Assembly (NCBI RefSeq): GCF_001514195.1
Contig: NZ_KQ948736.1
Coordinates: forward strand, 413,362-477,361
Direction: 5' to 3'
Length of the DNA: 64,000 bases
Source: Streptomyces griseorubiginosus
Lineage (GTDB): Bacteria > Actinomycetota > Actinomycetes > Streptomycetales > Streptomycetaceae
Positions 41,396 through 50,871 of the stretch are shown here, piece by piece. Every line of letters begins with the position of its first letter. The first letter of the stretch is position 1. Under the pieces are notes generated by a model, which saw nothing but the letters and a program-made list of their open reading frames with translations, searched no databases and was not told the origin of the DNA. The position numbers and the translations under genes are program-made.

Positions 41396-44340
41396 CCGAC
41401 GCACCCCGCGGCCCCCGCCCCACCGACCCCCTGATCGCCCTGCGCCCCTGGGAGGCGCCCGAGGTGACCTCGTGGGGGCGGCTGCCCATGAACGCCGTCG
41501 ACCGGCGCTCCGGAGCACTCCCCCTGGACGGCGACTGGCGCTTCCAGTTGCTGCCCACTCCGGACGCGCCGGTCGGCGGCTCCTGGTCGACGGCCCACGT
41601 CCCCGGTGTCTGGACGATGCAGGGCACCGACGACCTGCCGCAGTACCTCAACGTCCGCATGCCGTTCCCTGACTTCCCGCCCAACTCCCCCGCCGCCAAC
41701 CCGACGGGGGTGTACGAGCGTGCGGTGGACGTCCCCGCCGAGTGGGCCGGACGCCGGATCGTGCTCCAGGTCGGGGCCGCCGAGAGCGTGCTCCTCGTGC
41801 ACGTGGACGGGCGGCCCGCGGGGATATCCAAGGACTCCCACCTGGCGGCCGAGTTCGACCTGACGGGACTGGTGAGCGCCGGCGCCCCGAGCGTCGTACG
41901 CCTCACGGTCGTCAAGTGGTCGGACGCCTCGCACATCGAGGACCAGGACCAGTGGTGGCACGGCGGGATCACCCGGTCGGTGCTGCTGTACGCGACGGAT
42001 CCGCTGCATCTGGCGGACGTGACCGTACGGACTTCCCGCGACGGCTCGTTGCGGGTCGACTGCCGGGTGCGGGACGCGGGCGGTGCGCTGCCCGAGGGCT
42101 GGTACGTCAGCGGGGAGCTGGACGGCCTGGCGCTGACACAGGACGCGGAGTTCGACCGGTTCAACCGGGAGGACGAGCGGGTCTCCGACTTCCTCGGCGA
42201 GGCACGGCTGCGGACCGTCGTCGAGAGCGTCAGGACCTGGAACGCCGAGACGCCCGAGCTGTACGACCTGACCGTCCGGCTGCACCGGGCCGACGGCACG
42301 GTCGCCGACACTTCACGGCAGCGGATCGGTTTCCGGGACGTCGAGATCTCCGGCCGGGAACTGCTGGTCAACGGCGAGCGGATCTTCGTCCGGGGCGTGA
42401 ACCGGCACGACTTCCACCCGCTGACCGGGCGCACGGTGTCGTACGACGACATGCGCGCGGACCTGGTCACGCTGAAGCGCTTCGGGTTCAACGCGATCCG
42501 CACCAGCCACTACCCCGGTGACCCCGCGCTCTACGACCTCGCCGACGAGCTGGGTTTCTACGTCGTCGATGAGGCGGACATCGAGTCGCACGACCACGCC
42601 CACGAGATCGCCGACGACCCGCGCTATCTCAACGCCTTCGTGGACCGGGTCGCGCGGATGGTGCTGCGGGACAAGAACCACCCGTCGGTCATCGTCTGGT
42701 CGCTGGGCAACGAGTCCGACTACGGTGCCAACCACGACGCCGCCGCGGGCTGGCTGCGACGGCACGACCCGACCCGGCCCGTCCAGTACGAGGGTGCGGC
42801 CAAGCTCGACTGGGCGGCGGCCGGCGACGCCACCGACATCGCCTGCCCCATGTACGCCCCACTGGAGGAGTGCGTGGCGCACGCGCTCTCCGGGCGGCAG
42901 ACCAAGCCGCTGATCTGGTGCGAGTACTCCCACGCCATGGGCAACAGCAACGGCACGCTCGCCGACCATTGGGCGGCCATCGAGTCCACGCCGGGTCTTC
43001 AGGGCGGGTTCATCTGGGAGTTCTGGGACCACGGCATCCTCCAGCGTGTGAACGACGGCAGACCGGTCGGGCGTGGGGGCGCCGGGCTCTATGACAACGG
43101 TGTCGCCGCGCCCGGACACCGCTGGGCGTACGGCGGCGACTTCGGCGAGGCCGACCACGACGGTGCCTTCATCGCGGACGGGGTGGTCTTCCCGGACCGG
43201 ACGCCGAAGCCGGCGATGTACGAGCACCGGGAGATCGCGGCGCCGGTGCGCATCGAGTGCTTCCGGCACGAGGGGATCGTGCTCGGCAACCACCAGCACT
43301 TCCGGGGCCTCGACTGGCTGGCCGGGCAGTGGGAGCTGTCGCTGGCCGACGGCCGCACCCTCACCGCGCCCGCCGAGCTGCCCGATCTGCGGCCCGGTCA
43401 GACGGCCGCGGTGCCGCTGCCGTTCCAGCTGCCCGAGGACGGCGGCGAGGCGTGGCTGACCCTGCGGGTGACGACCGCCGGGGACGAGCCCTGGGCGCCG
43501 CGCGGGACGGTGGTGTGCGTGCCGCAGGTGCGGTTGCGCAGGGCCGCGCCCCGACCGGCGCTCGCGGTGCCGAATCGTTCCGTCGAGGTCGACGACGAGG
43601 GCCTCCTGGTCCATCCGCTGCTCACGGCCGCCCCCGCGCTCTCGCTGTGGCGGGCGCCCACCGACAACGACGAGCTCGGCGGCATGGCCCCGCGCTGGCG
43701 GGACTGGGGCCTGGACGCGCTGGTGCGCAAGGTCGCGGAGGTACGGCGGTCCGAGGGCCGGGTCACCGTGCACGCCGAGTACGCCTGCGCGGCGGGTGTG
43801 GTCCGTCATGTGCAGGTCCTCACCGCGGTCGAGGGCGGGATCCACGTCGCGGAGTCGGCCGAGCTGCCGGAGGAACTGAACGACGTGGCACGGGTCGGGT
43901 CGGTGTTCGAGACGGTCGCCGGACTCGACCTCATGGAGTGGTTCGGCCAGGGCCCCTGGGAGTCGTATCCGGACCGTGCCTTCGGGGCTCCGGTCGGCCA
44001 CCACGCGGTGCCCGTGGACGAGTTGTTCACCCCCTACCTGCGTCCGCAGGAGAGCGGCGGCCGTCACGGTGTACGGCACTTCACGCTCTCGGCGCCGGAC
44101 GCCACCGGCCTCTCGGTCGTCCTGGACGAACCGCGCCAGGTCGGGGTGAGCCGGTACCGCGCCGCGGATCTCACCGCGGTGGCACATCACGACGAGCTCG
44201 TCCCGAGGGCCGGCTGTGTGGTGCACATCGACGCGGCCCACCGGGGTCTCGGCACCGCCTCCTGCGGACCCGACACCACCGCCTCCTGTCTCGTCACGCC
44301 GGGCGTCCACCGCTGGAGCTGGACGCTGCGCGCGCTCTGA
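41392..44340 (+). CDS. GH2 beta-galactosidase (LacZ-like)
   Basis: A 982-residue cytoplasmic five-domain GH2 enzyme of LacZ length. The sugar-binding domain starts near NRRS-like positions 25-50. The acid/base is E441 in WSLGNESDYG and the nucleophile is E511 in WCEYSHAMGNS. HRWAYGGDFGE and the C-terminal Bgal small-chain domain (WFGQGPWESYPDR) are present. ATG at 41392 overlaps the phosphodiesterase stop. It would remove terminal beta-galactose after import. Confidence 0.94.
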   Translation: MTDAPRGPRPTDPLIALRPWEAPEVTSWGRLPMNAVDRRSGALPLDGDWRFQLLPTPDAPVGGSWSTAHVPGVWTMQGTDDLPQYLNVRMPFPDFPPNSPAANPTGVYERAVDVPAEWAGRRIVLQVGAAESVLLVHVDGRPAGISKDSHLAAEFDLTGLVSAGAPSVVRLTVVKWSDASHIEDQDQWWHGGITRSVLLYATDPLHLADVTVRTSRDGSLRVDCRVRDAGGALPEGWYVSGELDGLALTQDAEFDRFNREDERVSDFLGEARLRTVVESVRTWNAETPELYDLTVRLHRADGTVADTSRQRIGFRDVEISGRELLVNGERIFVRGVNRHDFHPLTGRTVSYDDMRADLVTLKRFGFNAIRTSHYPGDPALYDLADELGFYVVDEADIESHDHAHEIADDPRYLNAFVDRVARMVLRDKNHPSVIVWSLGNESDYGANHDAAAGWLRRHDPTRPVQYEGAAKLDWAAAGDATDIACPMYAPLEECVAHALSGRQTKPLIWCEYSHAMGNSNGTLADHWAAIESTPGLQGGFIWEFWDHGILQRVNDGRPVGRGGAGLYDNGVAAPGHRWAYGGDFGEADHDGAFIADGVVFPDRTPKPAMYEHREIAAPVRIECFRHEGIVLGNHQHFRGLDWLAGQWELSLADGRTLTAPAELPDLRPGQTAAVPLPFQLPEDGGEAWLTLRVTTAGDEPWAPRGTVVCVPQVRLRRAAPRPALAVPNRSVEVDDEGLLVHPLLTAAPALSLWRAPTDNDELGGMAPRWRDWGLDALVRKVAEVRRSEGRVTVHAEYACAAGVVRHVQVLTAVEGGIHVAESAELPEELNDVARVGSVFETVAGLDLMEWFGQGPWESYPDRAFGAPVGHHAVPVDELFTPYLRPQESGGRHGVRHFTLSAPDATGLSVVLDEPRQVGVSRYRAADLTAVAHHDELVPRAGCVVHIDAAHRGLGTASCGPDTTASCLVTPGVHRWSWTLRAL

Positions 44341-44383
44341 ACACCCCTCTCACCGACCTCTTCACGTCCGTCTTGGAGCACAC

Positions 44384-46219
44384 GTGTGTACTTCGCATGA
44401 CCACGACCACGGCCAGGAGGCCCCGCAGGCCGGTGCCGGCCGGCGCAGTTTCCTGCGGGCCACGGCGCTGCTGGGCGCCGCGGCCGGCGCCGCGGTCGCC
44501 CTTCCCGCCGTGGCGGAGGCGGCTCCCGCCTCGGTGGCCGGCCACCGCCCCGACCCCGACAGCCGGCGCTTCACGCTCGCCGTGATGCCGGACACGCAGT
44601 ACCTCTTCGACGGGCCGAGCATCGACAAGGCGCCCGTAGAGGCCTCGCTGCGGTATCTGCTGGAGCACGGGAAGGACGAGAACATCGTCTTCCTGTCCCA
44701 CCTGGGCGACCTCACGCAGAACGGGGCGGCTCCCGAATTCGCCGCGATCAGCGAGGCGTTCGAGCTGCTGGACCGGCGCGGGGTCGGCTACAGCGTCCTC
44801 GCGGGCAACCACGACGTGAAGTCGTCCAGCACCGACCAGCGCGGTGCGACGCCGTACCTGGACGCGTTCGGGCCGTCCCGGTTCGAGCGGCACCGGACCT
44901 TCGGGGGCGCCTCCGCCGACGGCTACAACACCTACCACCTCTTCCGGGCCGCCGGGCGCGAGTGGCTGGTCCTGGCCCTGGACTGGCGGCTGTCGGACCA
45001 GGGCTACGCGTGGGCGAGGAGTGTCCTGGCCGCCCACCCGAAGACGCCGGTGATCCTCACGACCCACGAGCTGGTCGTCGAGGACGACACCCTGTCCGAC
45101 TACGGGCAGCAGCTGTGGGACCGGCTGGTCAAGGACCACGACCAGATCTTCCTCACCCTCAACGGCCATTACTGGCCCGCCGGCCGGGCCACCCGGAAGA
45201 ACAGCGCGGGCAACGACGTCCACCTGCACCTGACGAACTACCAGAACCGGTACTTCGGCGGCGCGGCCATGATCCGCCTGTACCGCTTCGACCTGGACCG
45301 GGGCGTGATCGACGTGGAGACGGTCTCCCCGTGGATCCTCGGCCGGGCCGGGAAGGGCCTCAACGAGCTGGAGCGGCAGGAGATCGAACTCAGCGGAGAC
45401 GCCGACCGGTTCACGGTCGGGATCGACTTCGCGGAGCGCTTCTCCGGCTTCGCCCCGGTGCCCGCGCGCGCCGCCCGCCCGGCCTCGAAGATGCTCCTGC
45501 CGGGCACGGCCGCGTACTGGCGCTTCGACTCGGCCGTCTCCGGCACGGTCCGTGACCTCTCCGGCCGCGGCAACGACCTCACTGTGGTCTCGGTGGGCGG
45601 CGGCACCCTGGGCTGGTCCGCGGACCACCACCCCGACCAGCCCGGCCACGGCAGCCTGGAGTTCCGGGGCTGGAAGTCGCCGCTGAAGGGCGCGTACCTC
45701 CGGACGGTCGACGGGGCACCGCTCAACTCGGCGGAGTTCAAGGACGGTTACACCATCGAGGTGTTCTACCGCATGCCCGCCGACTGGGACCCGGACCACA
45801 ACGCCTGGGCGGGGCTGGTCAGCCGGCAGGGCACCGGCGGCGCCGCGGGCAGGACCGGCGACGACCCCGACGAGCCGCTCGCCACCCTCTCCCTCTCCAA
45901 CGACCGCGAGCCGCAGTGGGCCATGCGGCCGCTCAACCAGCAGGGCATCGCCACCAACTGGGGCCAGGAGACACCCCTGGAGACCTGGTGGCACCTGGCC
46001 GTCGTCAACGACGGCAGGCACACCACGCTGTACGTCCAGGGCTGCCCGGTGGTCCGCAACCCGAAGGCCTCCGCCGTCGGGATCACCTCGGTCGGCGAGC
46101 CGTGGCTGCTCGGCGGCTACACCTACGCCGACAAGATCGACCAGATCTTCCACGGCCGCCTCGGCGACGTCCGGATCGTCTCGCGGGCGCTGCCCGTCTC
46201 GTCCTTCATGACTCACTGA
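44384..46219 (+). CDS. Tat-exported calcineurin-like phosphoesterase with LamG-like C-terminal domain
   Basis: A 611-residue exported protein. GTG at 44384 has GGAG five bases upstream. The N-terminus is His/Asp-rich and is followed by the twin-arginine signal GRRSFLRATALLGAAAGAAV. The metallophosphoesterase domain spans about 58-330 (VMPDTQYLF, LGDLTQNG, LAGNHDVK, TTHELV, NGHYW). A concanavalin-like LamG domain (about 385-605) probably binds glycan. It acts outside the membrane, presumably releasing phosphate or a head group before sugar import. It follows the GH2 gene by 43 bp in the same operon. Confidence 0.88.
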   Translation: MCTSHDHDHGQEAPQAGAGRRSFLRATALLGAAAGAAVALPAVAEAAPASVAGHRPDPDSRRFTLAVMPDTQYLFDGPSIDKAPVEASLRYLLEHGKDENIVFLSHLGDLTQNGAAPEFAAISEAFELLDRRGVGYSVLAGNHDVKSSSTDQRGATPYLDAFGPSRFERHRTFGGASADGYNTYHLFRAAGREWLVLALDWRLSDQGYAWARSVLAAHPKTPVILTTHELVVEDDTLSDYGQQLWDRLVKDHDQIFLTLNGHYWPAGRATRKNSAGNDVHLHLTNYQNRYFGGAAMIRLYRFDLDRGVIDVETVSPWILGRAGKGLNELERQEIELSGDADRFTVGIDFAERFSGFAPVPARAARPASKMLLPGTAAYWRFDSAVSGTVRDLSGRGNDLTVVSVGGGTLGWSADHHPDQPGHGSLEFRGWKSPLKGAYLRTVDGAPLNSAEFKDGYTIEVFYRMPADWDPDHNAWAGLVSRQGTGGAAGRTGDDPDEPLATLSLSNDREPQWAMRPLNQQGIATNWGQETPLETWWHLAVVNDGRHTTLYVQGCPVVRNPKASAVGITSVGEPWLLGGYTYADKIDQIFHGRLGDVRIVSRALPVSSFMTH

Positions 46220-46242
46220 CCCCCCCCCACTTGAGGATCACC

Positions 46243-47913
46243 ATGACCGAGCAGCAGCTTCCCTCCTGGGCCGACCCCGCCGTCTCCCCCGCCGACCTCG
46301 ACGCGCAGGGTGTGTCGAGACGCGGACTCCTGCGCCGTGCGGGCCTGTTCGGCGCGGCGTTCGCGCTGGGGTCGGCCGCCACTCCCGCCTTCGCCGCCTC
46401 CGGGAAGCGGGGCCTGGGCAGCGACGACCCCCACCTCGCCTACCTGGTCGGCGACCACCACGTGCACTCCGTCTACAGCCACGACGCGAAGTACACCTTC
46501 TCCCAGCAGGCGCGGGCCGCCGCCAAGTACGGCCTCGACTGGATGGTGTTCAACGAGCACTCCAACTTCGGACACGCGAACTACGGCGCGAAGCTGGAGC
46601 ACGCGGAAATCGTCAAGGCCCGCGCCGAGAACCCGCGTCAGCTGATCTTCCAGGGCCTGGAGTGGTACATCCCGGCCGCCGAGCACTGCACGGTCTTCGC
46701 CGCGCCCGGCCCCCACGAGACGGATCTGCTCACGCAGTTCGAGCTGGCCTACGACGGCAAGCTGCTCGGTTACACCGAGGGCTCCGCGGGCGCGGCCGAC
46801 ACCGCCCGCAACGAGGCGCACGCCGTGAAGGCCATCAAGTGGCTGGCGGAGCAGCGCCGTTCGGGCTACGTGGACGACGTGCTCGTCATCGCCAACCATC
46901 CGCTGCGGCTCGGCATCGACTCCCCGCACGAGCTGCGGAACTGGCGCGACGCGGCTCCCGAGATCATGATCGGCATGGAGGGCGCCCCGGGCGCCCAGGG
47001 TGCGGCGATCCCCGGGTGGCGGGGCGCCACGTCGATCCGGGGCGAGTACGAGAACAAGCAGTCTGCGCAGTCCTGGGCGGGCTATCCGGCCGAGGCCTAT
47101 GTGACGTACGGCGGTTTCGACTGGGCGACCGCGACGGTCGGCGGGCTGTGGGACTCGATGCTGGCCGAGGGCAGCCTGTACTCGATCACCACCAACTCCG
47201 ACAACCACCGCACGGTCTTCGACACCTGGAAGAACGGCGACTGGCCCGCCGGGCAGAACTTCGACAACACCGGCAGGCTCCCCGACCCGGTGAACACCGA
47301 CACCCCGCAGCCCGGCAGCGACTTCTGGCCGGGCGAGTTCAGCCGCACCCATGTGGGTGTGACGCGTTACGGCTACCGCTCGGTCATGGCGGGCCTGCGC
47401 GCGGGCCGCGTCTGGGTGGACCACGGACACCTTCTGGACGGGCTCGACGTCCGGGTGAAGCGGGAGTGCGACGCCGGGCGCGGGGTCACCCTGGGCGGTC
47501 GGCTGCGGGTCCGCAAGGGCGAGAAACTCACGCTGTACGTGACGGTCACCTCCGCGTCCCGCCCCAACCCCCAGGGAATCCTGCCCGAGTTGGCGCACGT
47601 GGACGTGATCCGGGGCGCGGTGCGCGGGCCGGTGACCGACCGGGACGGCTGGCGGGCGCCCGACACGAAGGTCGTGCAGACCAGGGACGTGTCGGGCCGG
47701 AAGGGGACGTACACCCTGCGCATCCCGCTGACCGCCGGGGACGAGTCGTTCTACGTCCGCCTGCGCGGCAGCGACGGCAACCGGCACGGAGCGGGTTACC
47801 TCGGCGCGGCGATCGACCCGCACGGCCCGATCCCCCACGAGCCCGGCAACGGCGACCCGTGGGCCGACACGTGGTTCTACTCGAACCCGGTCTTCGTCGA
47901 CGTCACCGGCTGA
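46243..47913 (+). CDS. Tat-exported PHP-fold (CehA/McbA-type) metallohydrolase
   Basis: A 556-residue exported hydrolase. ATG at 46243 has GAGGATCACC upstream. The Tat signal is SRRGLLRRAGLFGAAFALG. The polymerase-histidinol-phosphatase fold begins with GDHHVHSVYSHD (HxH metal site) and continues with NEHSN, GLEWY and a late ITTNSDNH site. A C-terminal beta domain spans about 400-556. Such enzymes cleave phosphoesters or esters using two to three metals. Together with the preceding exported phosphoesterase it suggests two-step extracellular dephosphorylation. Last gene of the operon. Confidence 0.85.
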   Translation: MTEQQLPSWADPAVSPADLDAQGVSRRGLLRRAGLFGAAFALGSAATPAFAASGKRGLGSDDPHLAYLVGDHHVHSVYSHDAKYTFSQQARAAAKYGLDWMVFNEHSNFGHANYGAKLEHAEIVKARAENPRQLIFQGLEWYIPAAEHCTVFAAPGPHETDLLTQFELAYDGKLLGYTEGSAGAADTARNEAHAVKAIKWLAEQRRSGYVDDVLVIANHPLRLGIDSPHELRNWRDAAPEIMIGMEGAPGAQGAAIPGWRGATSIRGEYENKQSAQSWAGYPAEAYVTYGGFDWATATVGGLWDSMLAEGSLYSITTNSDNHRTVFDTWKNGDWPAGQNFDNTGRLPDPVNTDTPQPGSDFWPGEFSRTHVGVTRYGYRSVMAGLRAGRVWVDHGHLLDGLDVRVKRECDAGRGVTLGGRLRVRKGEKLTLYVTVTSASRPNPQGILPELAHVDVIRGAVRGPVTDRDGWRAPDTKVVQTRDVSGRKGTYTLRIPLTAGDESFYVRLRGSDGNRHGAGYLGAAIDPHGPIPHEPGNGDPWADTWFYSNPVFVDVTG

Positions 47914-47923
47914 GTTCGACGCC

Positions 47924-47979
47924 GCCCCCAAAGGGGCGCGGGGAACTGCGCGACCAGCCACAGCGGTCCCGCAGTTCCC
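47924..47979. repeat. Streptomyces-type interspersed repeat acting as terminator
   Basis: GCCCC-CAAA-GGGGC (47924-47937) is followed by GGGAACTGC(47941-47949)/GCAGTTCCC(47971-47979). The core GGGGCGCGGGGAACTGCGCG is the common Streptomyces intergenic element. It sits between the convergent PHP hydrolase and MaoC genes. Confidence 0.8.
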
Positions 47980-48000
47980 CACTGCCTCCGCCCGGACGTT

Positions 48001-48456
48001 TTAGGCGTAGAACCGGGAAAGACTCTGCAGCACCGCCGCCGGCTTCGCCCCGCCCTCGATCTCGATCGCCCCGTCGACGGTGATCTGGACACCGCCGGGC
48101 ACCTCCTCGACCTCGGTCAGCTTGCCGACCAGGCGGATGCGGGAGCCGACCTTCACCGGCGAGGGGAAACGGACCTTGTTCAGACCGTAGTTGACCTTCG
48201 TCGTCACGCCCTGGACGTCGAGGAGTTCGGTGAACAGGGGGATGAACAGGGACAGGGTCAGGTAACCGTGGGCGATGGGGGCGCCGAACGGGCCGTCCTT
48301 GGCGCGCTCGGGGTCCACATGGATCCACTGGTGGTCACCGGTCGCGTCGGCGAAGGTGTCGATCCGCTCCTGGGTGACCTCGATCCACTCGCTGGTGCCG
48401 AGGTCGCTGCCCGCGAGCTTCTTCAGTTCGTCGAGGCCGTTCACGGTGAGGCTCAT
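48001..48456 (-). CDS. MaoC-type (R)-enoyl-CoA hydratase
   Basis: A 151-residue hot-dog-fold hydratase. DATGDHQWIHVDPERA contains the catalytic D-x4-H pair typical of MaoC hydratase 2, and GPFGAPIAHGYLTLSL is the second family signature. It adds water to enoyl-CoA thioesters. ATG at 48456 has AAGGA upstream, eight bases after the ligase stop. Last gene of the SDR/amidohydrolase/ligase operon. Confidence 0.92.
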   Translation of the reverse strand: MSLTVNGLDELKKLAGSDLGTSEWIEVTQERIDTFADATGDHQWIHVDPERAKDGPFGAPIAHGYLTLSLFIPLFTELLDVQGVTTKVNYGLNKVRFPSPVKVGSRIRLVGKLTEVEEVPGGVQITVDGAIEIEGGAKPAAVLQSLSRFYA

Positions 48457-48464
48457 GGGGTTCC

Positions 48465-49967
48465 TTAACTGTTGCCGTAGCGCTTGCGCACCCGGGACTT
48501 GAGGAGCTTTCCGGAGGCGGTGCGCGGGAGTTCGTCCGCGACCACCACCGACTTGGGGATCTTGTACTTGGCGAGCCGGCCGGCCAGGGAGGCCAGCACC
48601 TCGTCGGGGTCGGGCACCTTGCCCTCGCGGGGGACGACGACCGCCCTCGGCACCTCGCCCCACTTCTCGTCGGCGACGCCGATGACCGCGCACTCGGCGA
48701 TGTCGGGGTGGCGCAGGAGCAGGTCCTCGATCTCGGCGGGGTAGATGTTCTCGCCGCCCGAGATGATCATGTCCTTGATGCGGTCGACGATGAAGACGTA
48801 GCCGTCCTCGTCGACCCGGGCGGCGTCCCCGCTGCGGAACCAGCCGTCGGCGAAGGAGGCGGCCGTCTCCTCGGGCAGCCCCCAGTACCCCGGCATGACG
48901 TGCGGGCCGCGGAGCACGACCTCGCCGGTCTCGCCGGTGTCGACGGGCGCGAGGTCGGGCCGTACGACCCGGACGTCGCTGAAGAAGTGCGGCACCCCCG
49001 CCGAACCCGCCTTGCTGATGGCGTGCTCGGCGTCCAGGAACAGGGTCCCGGGTGAGGCCTCCGTCATGCCGTAGCCCTGGAGGAAGGTGAGCCCGCGCTC
49101 CTGGTAGGCGGCGATCAGAGGGGTCGACACCGGGGAGCCGCCGCAGGTCAGGATGCGCAGGGAGGACAGGTCCGCGGCCGGCCAGCGCGGATGCCGGGCC
49201 ACCTGCTCGAACATCGTCGGAACCCCGAACATGAAGGTGATCCGGTGCTGTTCGATCAGGTCGAAGGTGGCGTCCGGGTCGAAGGCCTCGACCAGGACGC
49301 AGGTGCCGCCCTTGAGCAGCACGGGCAGGGCCAGCATGTTCAGGCCCGCGGTGTGGAACAACGGGGCGGAGACCAGGGCGCGTTCGTCGGCGATCAGGTC
49401 GGTGTCGACGAGGACGTTGATCGCGTTCCAGGTGAGGTTGCCGTGGGTGAGCATCGCGCCCTTGGGGCGGCCCGTGGTGCCCGAGGTGTACATGATGATG
49501 CAGGTGTCGTCGCCCGTGACCGGCTCGTCGATCGGCTCGGCCGGTGACCCGGCGAGCAGCTGCTCGTATTCGGCGCCCACTTCGACGTACGTACGGACAT
49601 CGGTGCTGCCCGGCAGTCCGGCGACGAGCCCCGCGTGCGAGGGTCCGTAGACGAGCGCCCTGGCCCCGGAGTCGGAGAGCTGGTAGCCGATCTCCGGTCC
49701 GGCGAGGCGGGTGTTGAGCGGGACGAAGACCGCGCCGAGGACTCCGGCCGCGAACAGCGTCTCCAGGTAGGAGGGGTGGTTGGGTCCGAGGTAGGCGACC
49801 CGGTCGCCGCGCCGGATGCCCCGGGCGCGCAGGGCGTGCGCGAGGCGGGTGACGCGGGTGTGCAGCTCGGCGTACGAGAGTGTGGTGCCGCCGTGGATCA
49901 GGGCGGTGCGGTGCGGGGTCTTGCGGGCCCGGCGTGCGGGCCACGAACCCAGTCCCTCGTTGCGCAT
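48465..49967 (-). CDS. Acyl/aryl-CoA ligase (AMP-forming)
   Basis: A 500-residue ANL-family CoA ligase. The P-loop is YTSGTTGRPKGAML, followed by GYGMTEA, the adenylate-binding DGWFRSGD and the C-terminal lysine in PRTASGKLLK. The size and lack of fusion domains fit ligases for short aromatic or acyl acids such as hydroxycinnamates. ATG at 49967 has AAGGGG upstream. It lies 10 bp from the amidohydrolase stop and activates the substrate for the hydratase and SDR of the same operon. Confidence 0.9.
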   Translation of the reverse strand: MRNEGLGSWPARRARKTPHRTALIHGGTTLSYAELHTRVTRLAHALRARGIRRGDRVAYLGPNHPSYLETLFAAGVLGAVFVPLNTRLAGPEIGYQLSDSGARALVYGPSHAGLVAGLPGSTDVRTYVEVGAEYEQLLAGSPAEPIDEPVTGDDTCIIMYTSGTTGRPKGAMLTHGNLTWNAINVLVDTDLIADERALVSAPLFHTAGLNMLALPVLLKGGTCVLVEAFDPDATFDLIEQHRITFMFGVPTMFEQVARHPRWPAADLSSLRILTCGGSPVSTPLIAAYQERGLTFLQGYGMTEASPGTLFLDAEHAISKAGSAGVPHFFSDVRVVRPDLAPVDTGETGEVVLRGPHVMPGYWGLPEETAASFADGWFRSGDAARVDEDGYVFIVDRIKDMIISGGENIYPAEIEDLLLRHPDIAECAVIGVADEKWGEVPRAVVVPREGKVPDPDEVLASLAGRLAKYKIPKSVVVADELPRTASGKLLKSRVRKRYGNS

Positions 49968-49977
49968 CAGGGGCCCC

Positions 49978-50871
49978 TTACGGCTTGGTCAGCCCGAGCA
50001 GGCGGGCGGCGTTCTCCTTGAGGATCCTCGGCTTCACCTCGTCCTTGATCGACAGCTTCTCGAAGTCGGCGAGCCAGCGGTCGGGGGTGAGGACGGGGAA
50101 GTCGGAGCCGAAGAGGACCTTGTCCTTGAGCAGGGTGTTCGCGTACTGCACGAGCTGCGGCGGGAAGTACTTCGGCGACCAGCCGGACAGGTCGATGTGG
50201 ACGCCCGGCTTGTGCGTGGCGACGGCGAGGGCCTCGTCCTGCCAGGGGAAGGACGGGTGCGCCAGGATGATCTTCAGGTGCGGGAAGTCGGCCGCCACGT
50301 CGTCCACGTGCAGCGGGTTCGAGTACTTCAGACGGATGCCGCCGCCGCCCGGGACCCCGGCGCCGATGCCGGTCTGGCCGGTGTGGAAGAGGGCGATGGT
50401 GCCCGTCTCCTCGATCACCTCGTAGAGGTCGTAGGCCACCGAGCGGTCGTTGGGGAAGAAGCCCTGGATGCTGGGGTGGAACTTGAAGCCCTTGACCCCG
50501 TACTCCTCGACCAGTCGGCGGGCCTGCTTCACGCCCGCCTTCCCGCGGAAGGGGTCGATGGAGGCGAAGGGGATCAGCACGTCGGAGTTGGCGGCGGCGG
50601 CCTCGGCGACCTCCTCGTTCGGGACGGGCGCGGTGCCGGTCGCGGACTCCGAGTCCACCGTGAAGATCACGGCGGCCATCCTCCGCTCGCGGTAGTAGGC
50701 GGCGGTCTCCTCCAGCGTGGGCTTCCGCTTGCCCTCGACCTTGAAGTAGGCGGAGGAGGCGTCGTGGAGGTCGTCGTCCAGGGAGGAGGCGTGGCCCTTG
50801 GAGGAGACCTCCGCGTGGGTGTGGACGTCGATGGCGACCAGGTCGTCGACGTTCATCGAGGGGGCCATCAT
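49978..50871 (-). CDS. Amidohydrolase (metal-dependent TIM barrel, ACMSD-like)
   Basis: A 297-residue amidohydrolase_2 family protein. AIDVHTHAEV is the HxH metal site, FKFHPSIQGF and LAHPSFPW carry further histidines, and FGSDFPVLTPDRW holds the catalytic aspartate. ATG at 50871 overlaps the SDR stop (ATGA) and GGAGG lies directly upstream, which may favour the second ATG at 50868. In the hydroxycinnamate pathway of Rhodococcus an amidohydrolase hydrolyses the beta-keto-CoA intermediate; the same role is inferred here. Confidence 0.88.
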   Translation of the reverse strand: MMAPSMNVDDLVAIDVHTHAEVSSKGHASSLDDDLHDASSAYFKVEGKRKPTLEETAAYYRERRMAAVIFTVDSESATGTAPVPNEEVAEAAAANSDVLIPFASIDPFRGKAGVKQARRLVEEYGVKGFKFHPSIQGFFPNDRSVAYDLYEVIEETGTIALFHTGQTGIGAGVPGGGGIRLKYSNPLHVDDVAADFPHLKIILAHPSFPWQDEALAVATHKPGVHIDLSGWSPKYFPPQLVQYANTLLKDKVLFGSDFPVLTPDRWLADFEKLSIKDEVKPRILKENAARLLGLTKP

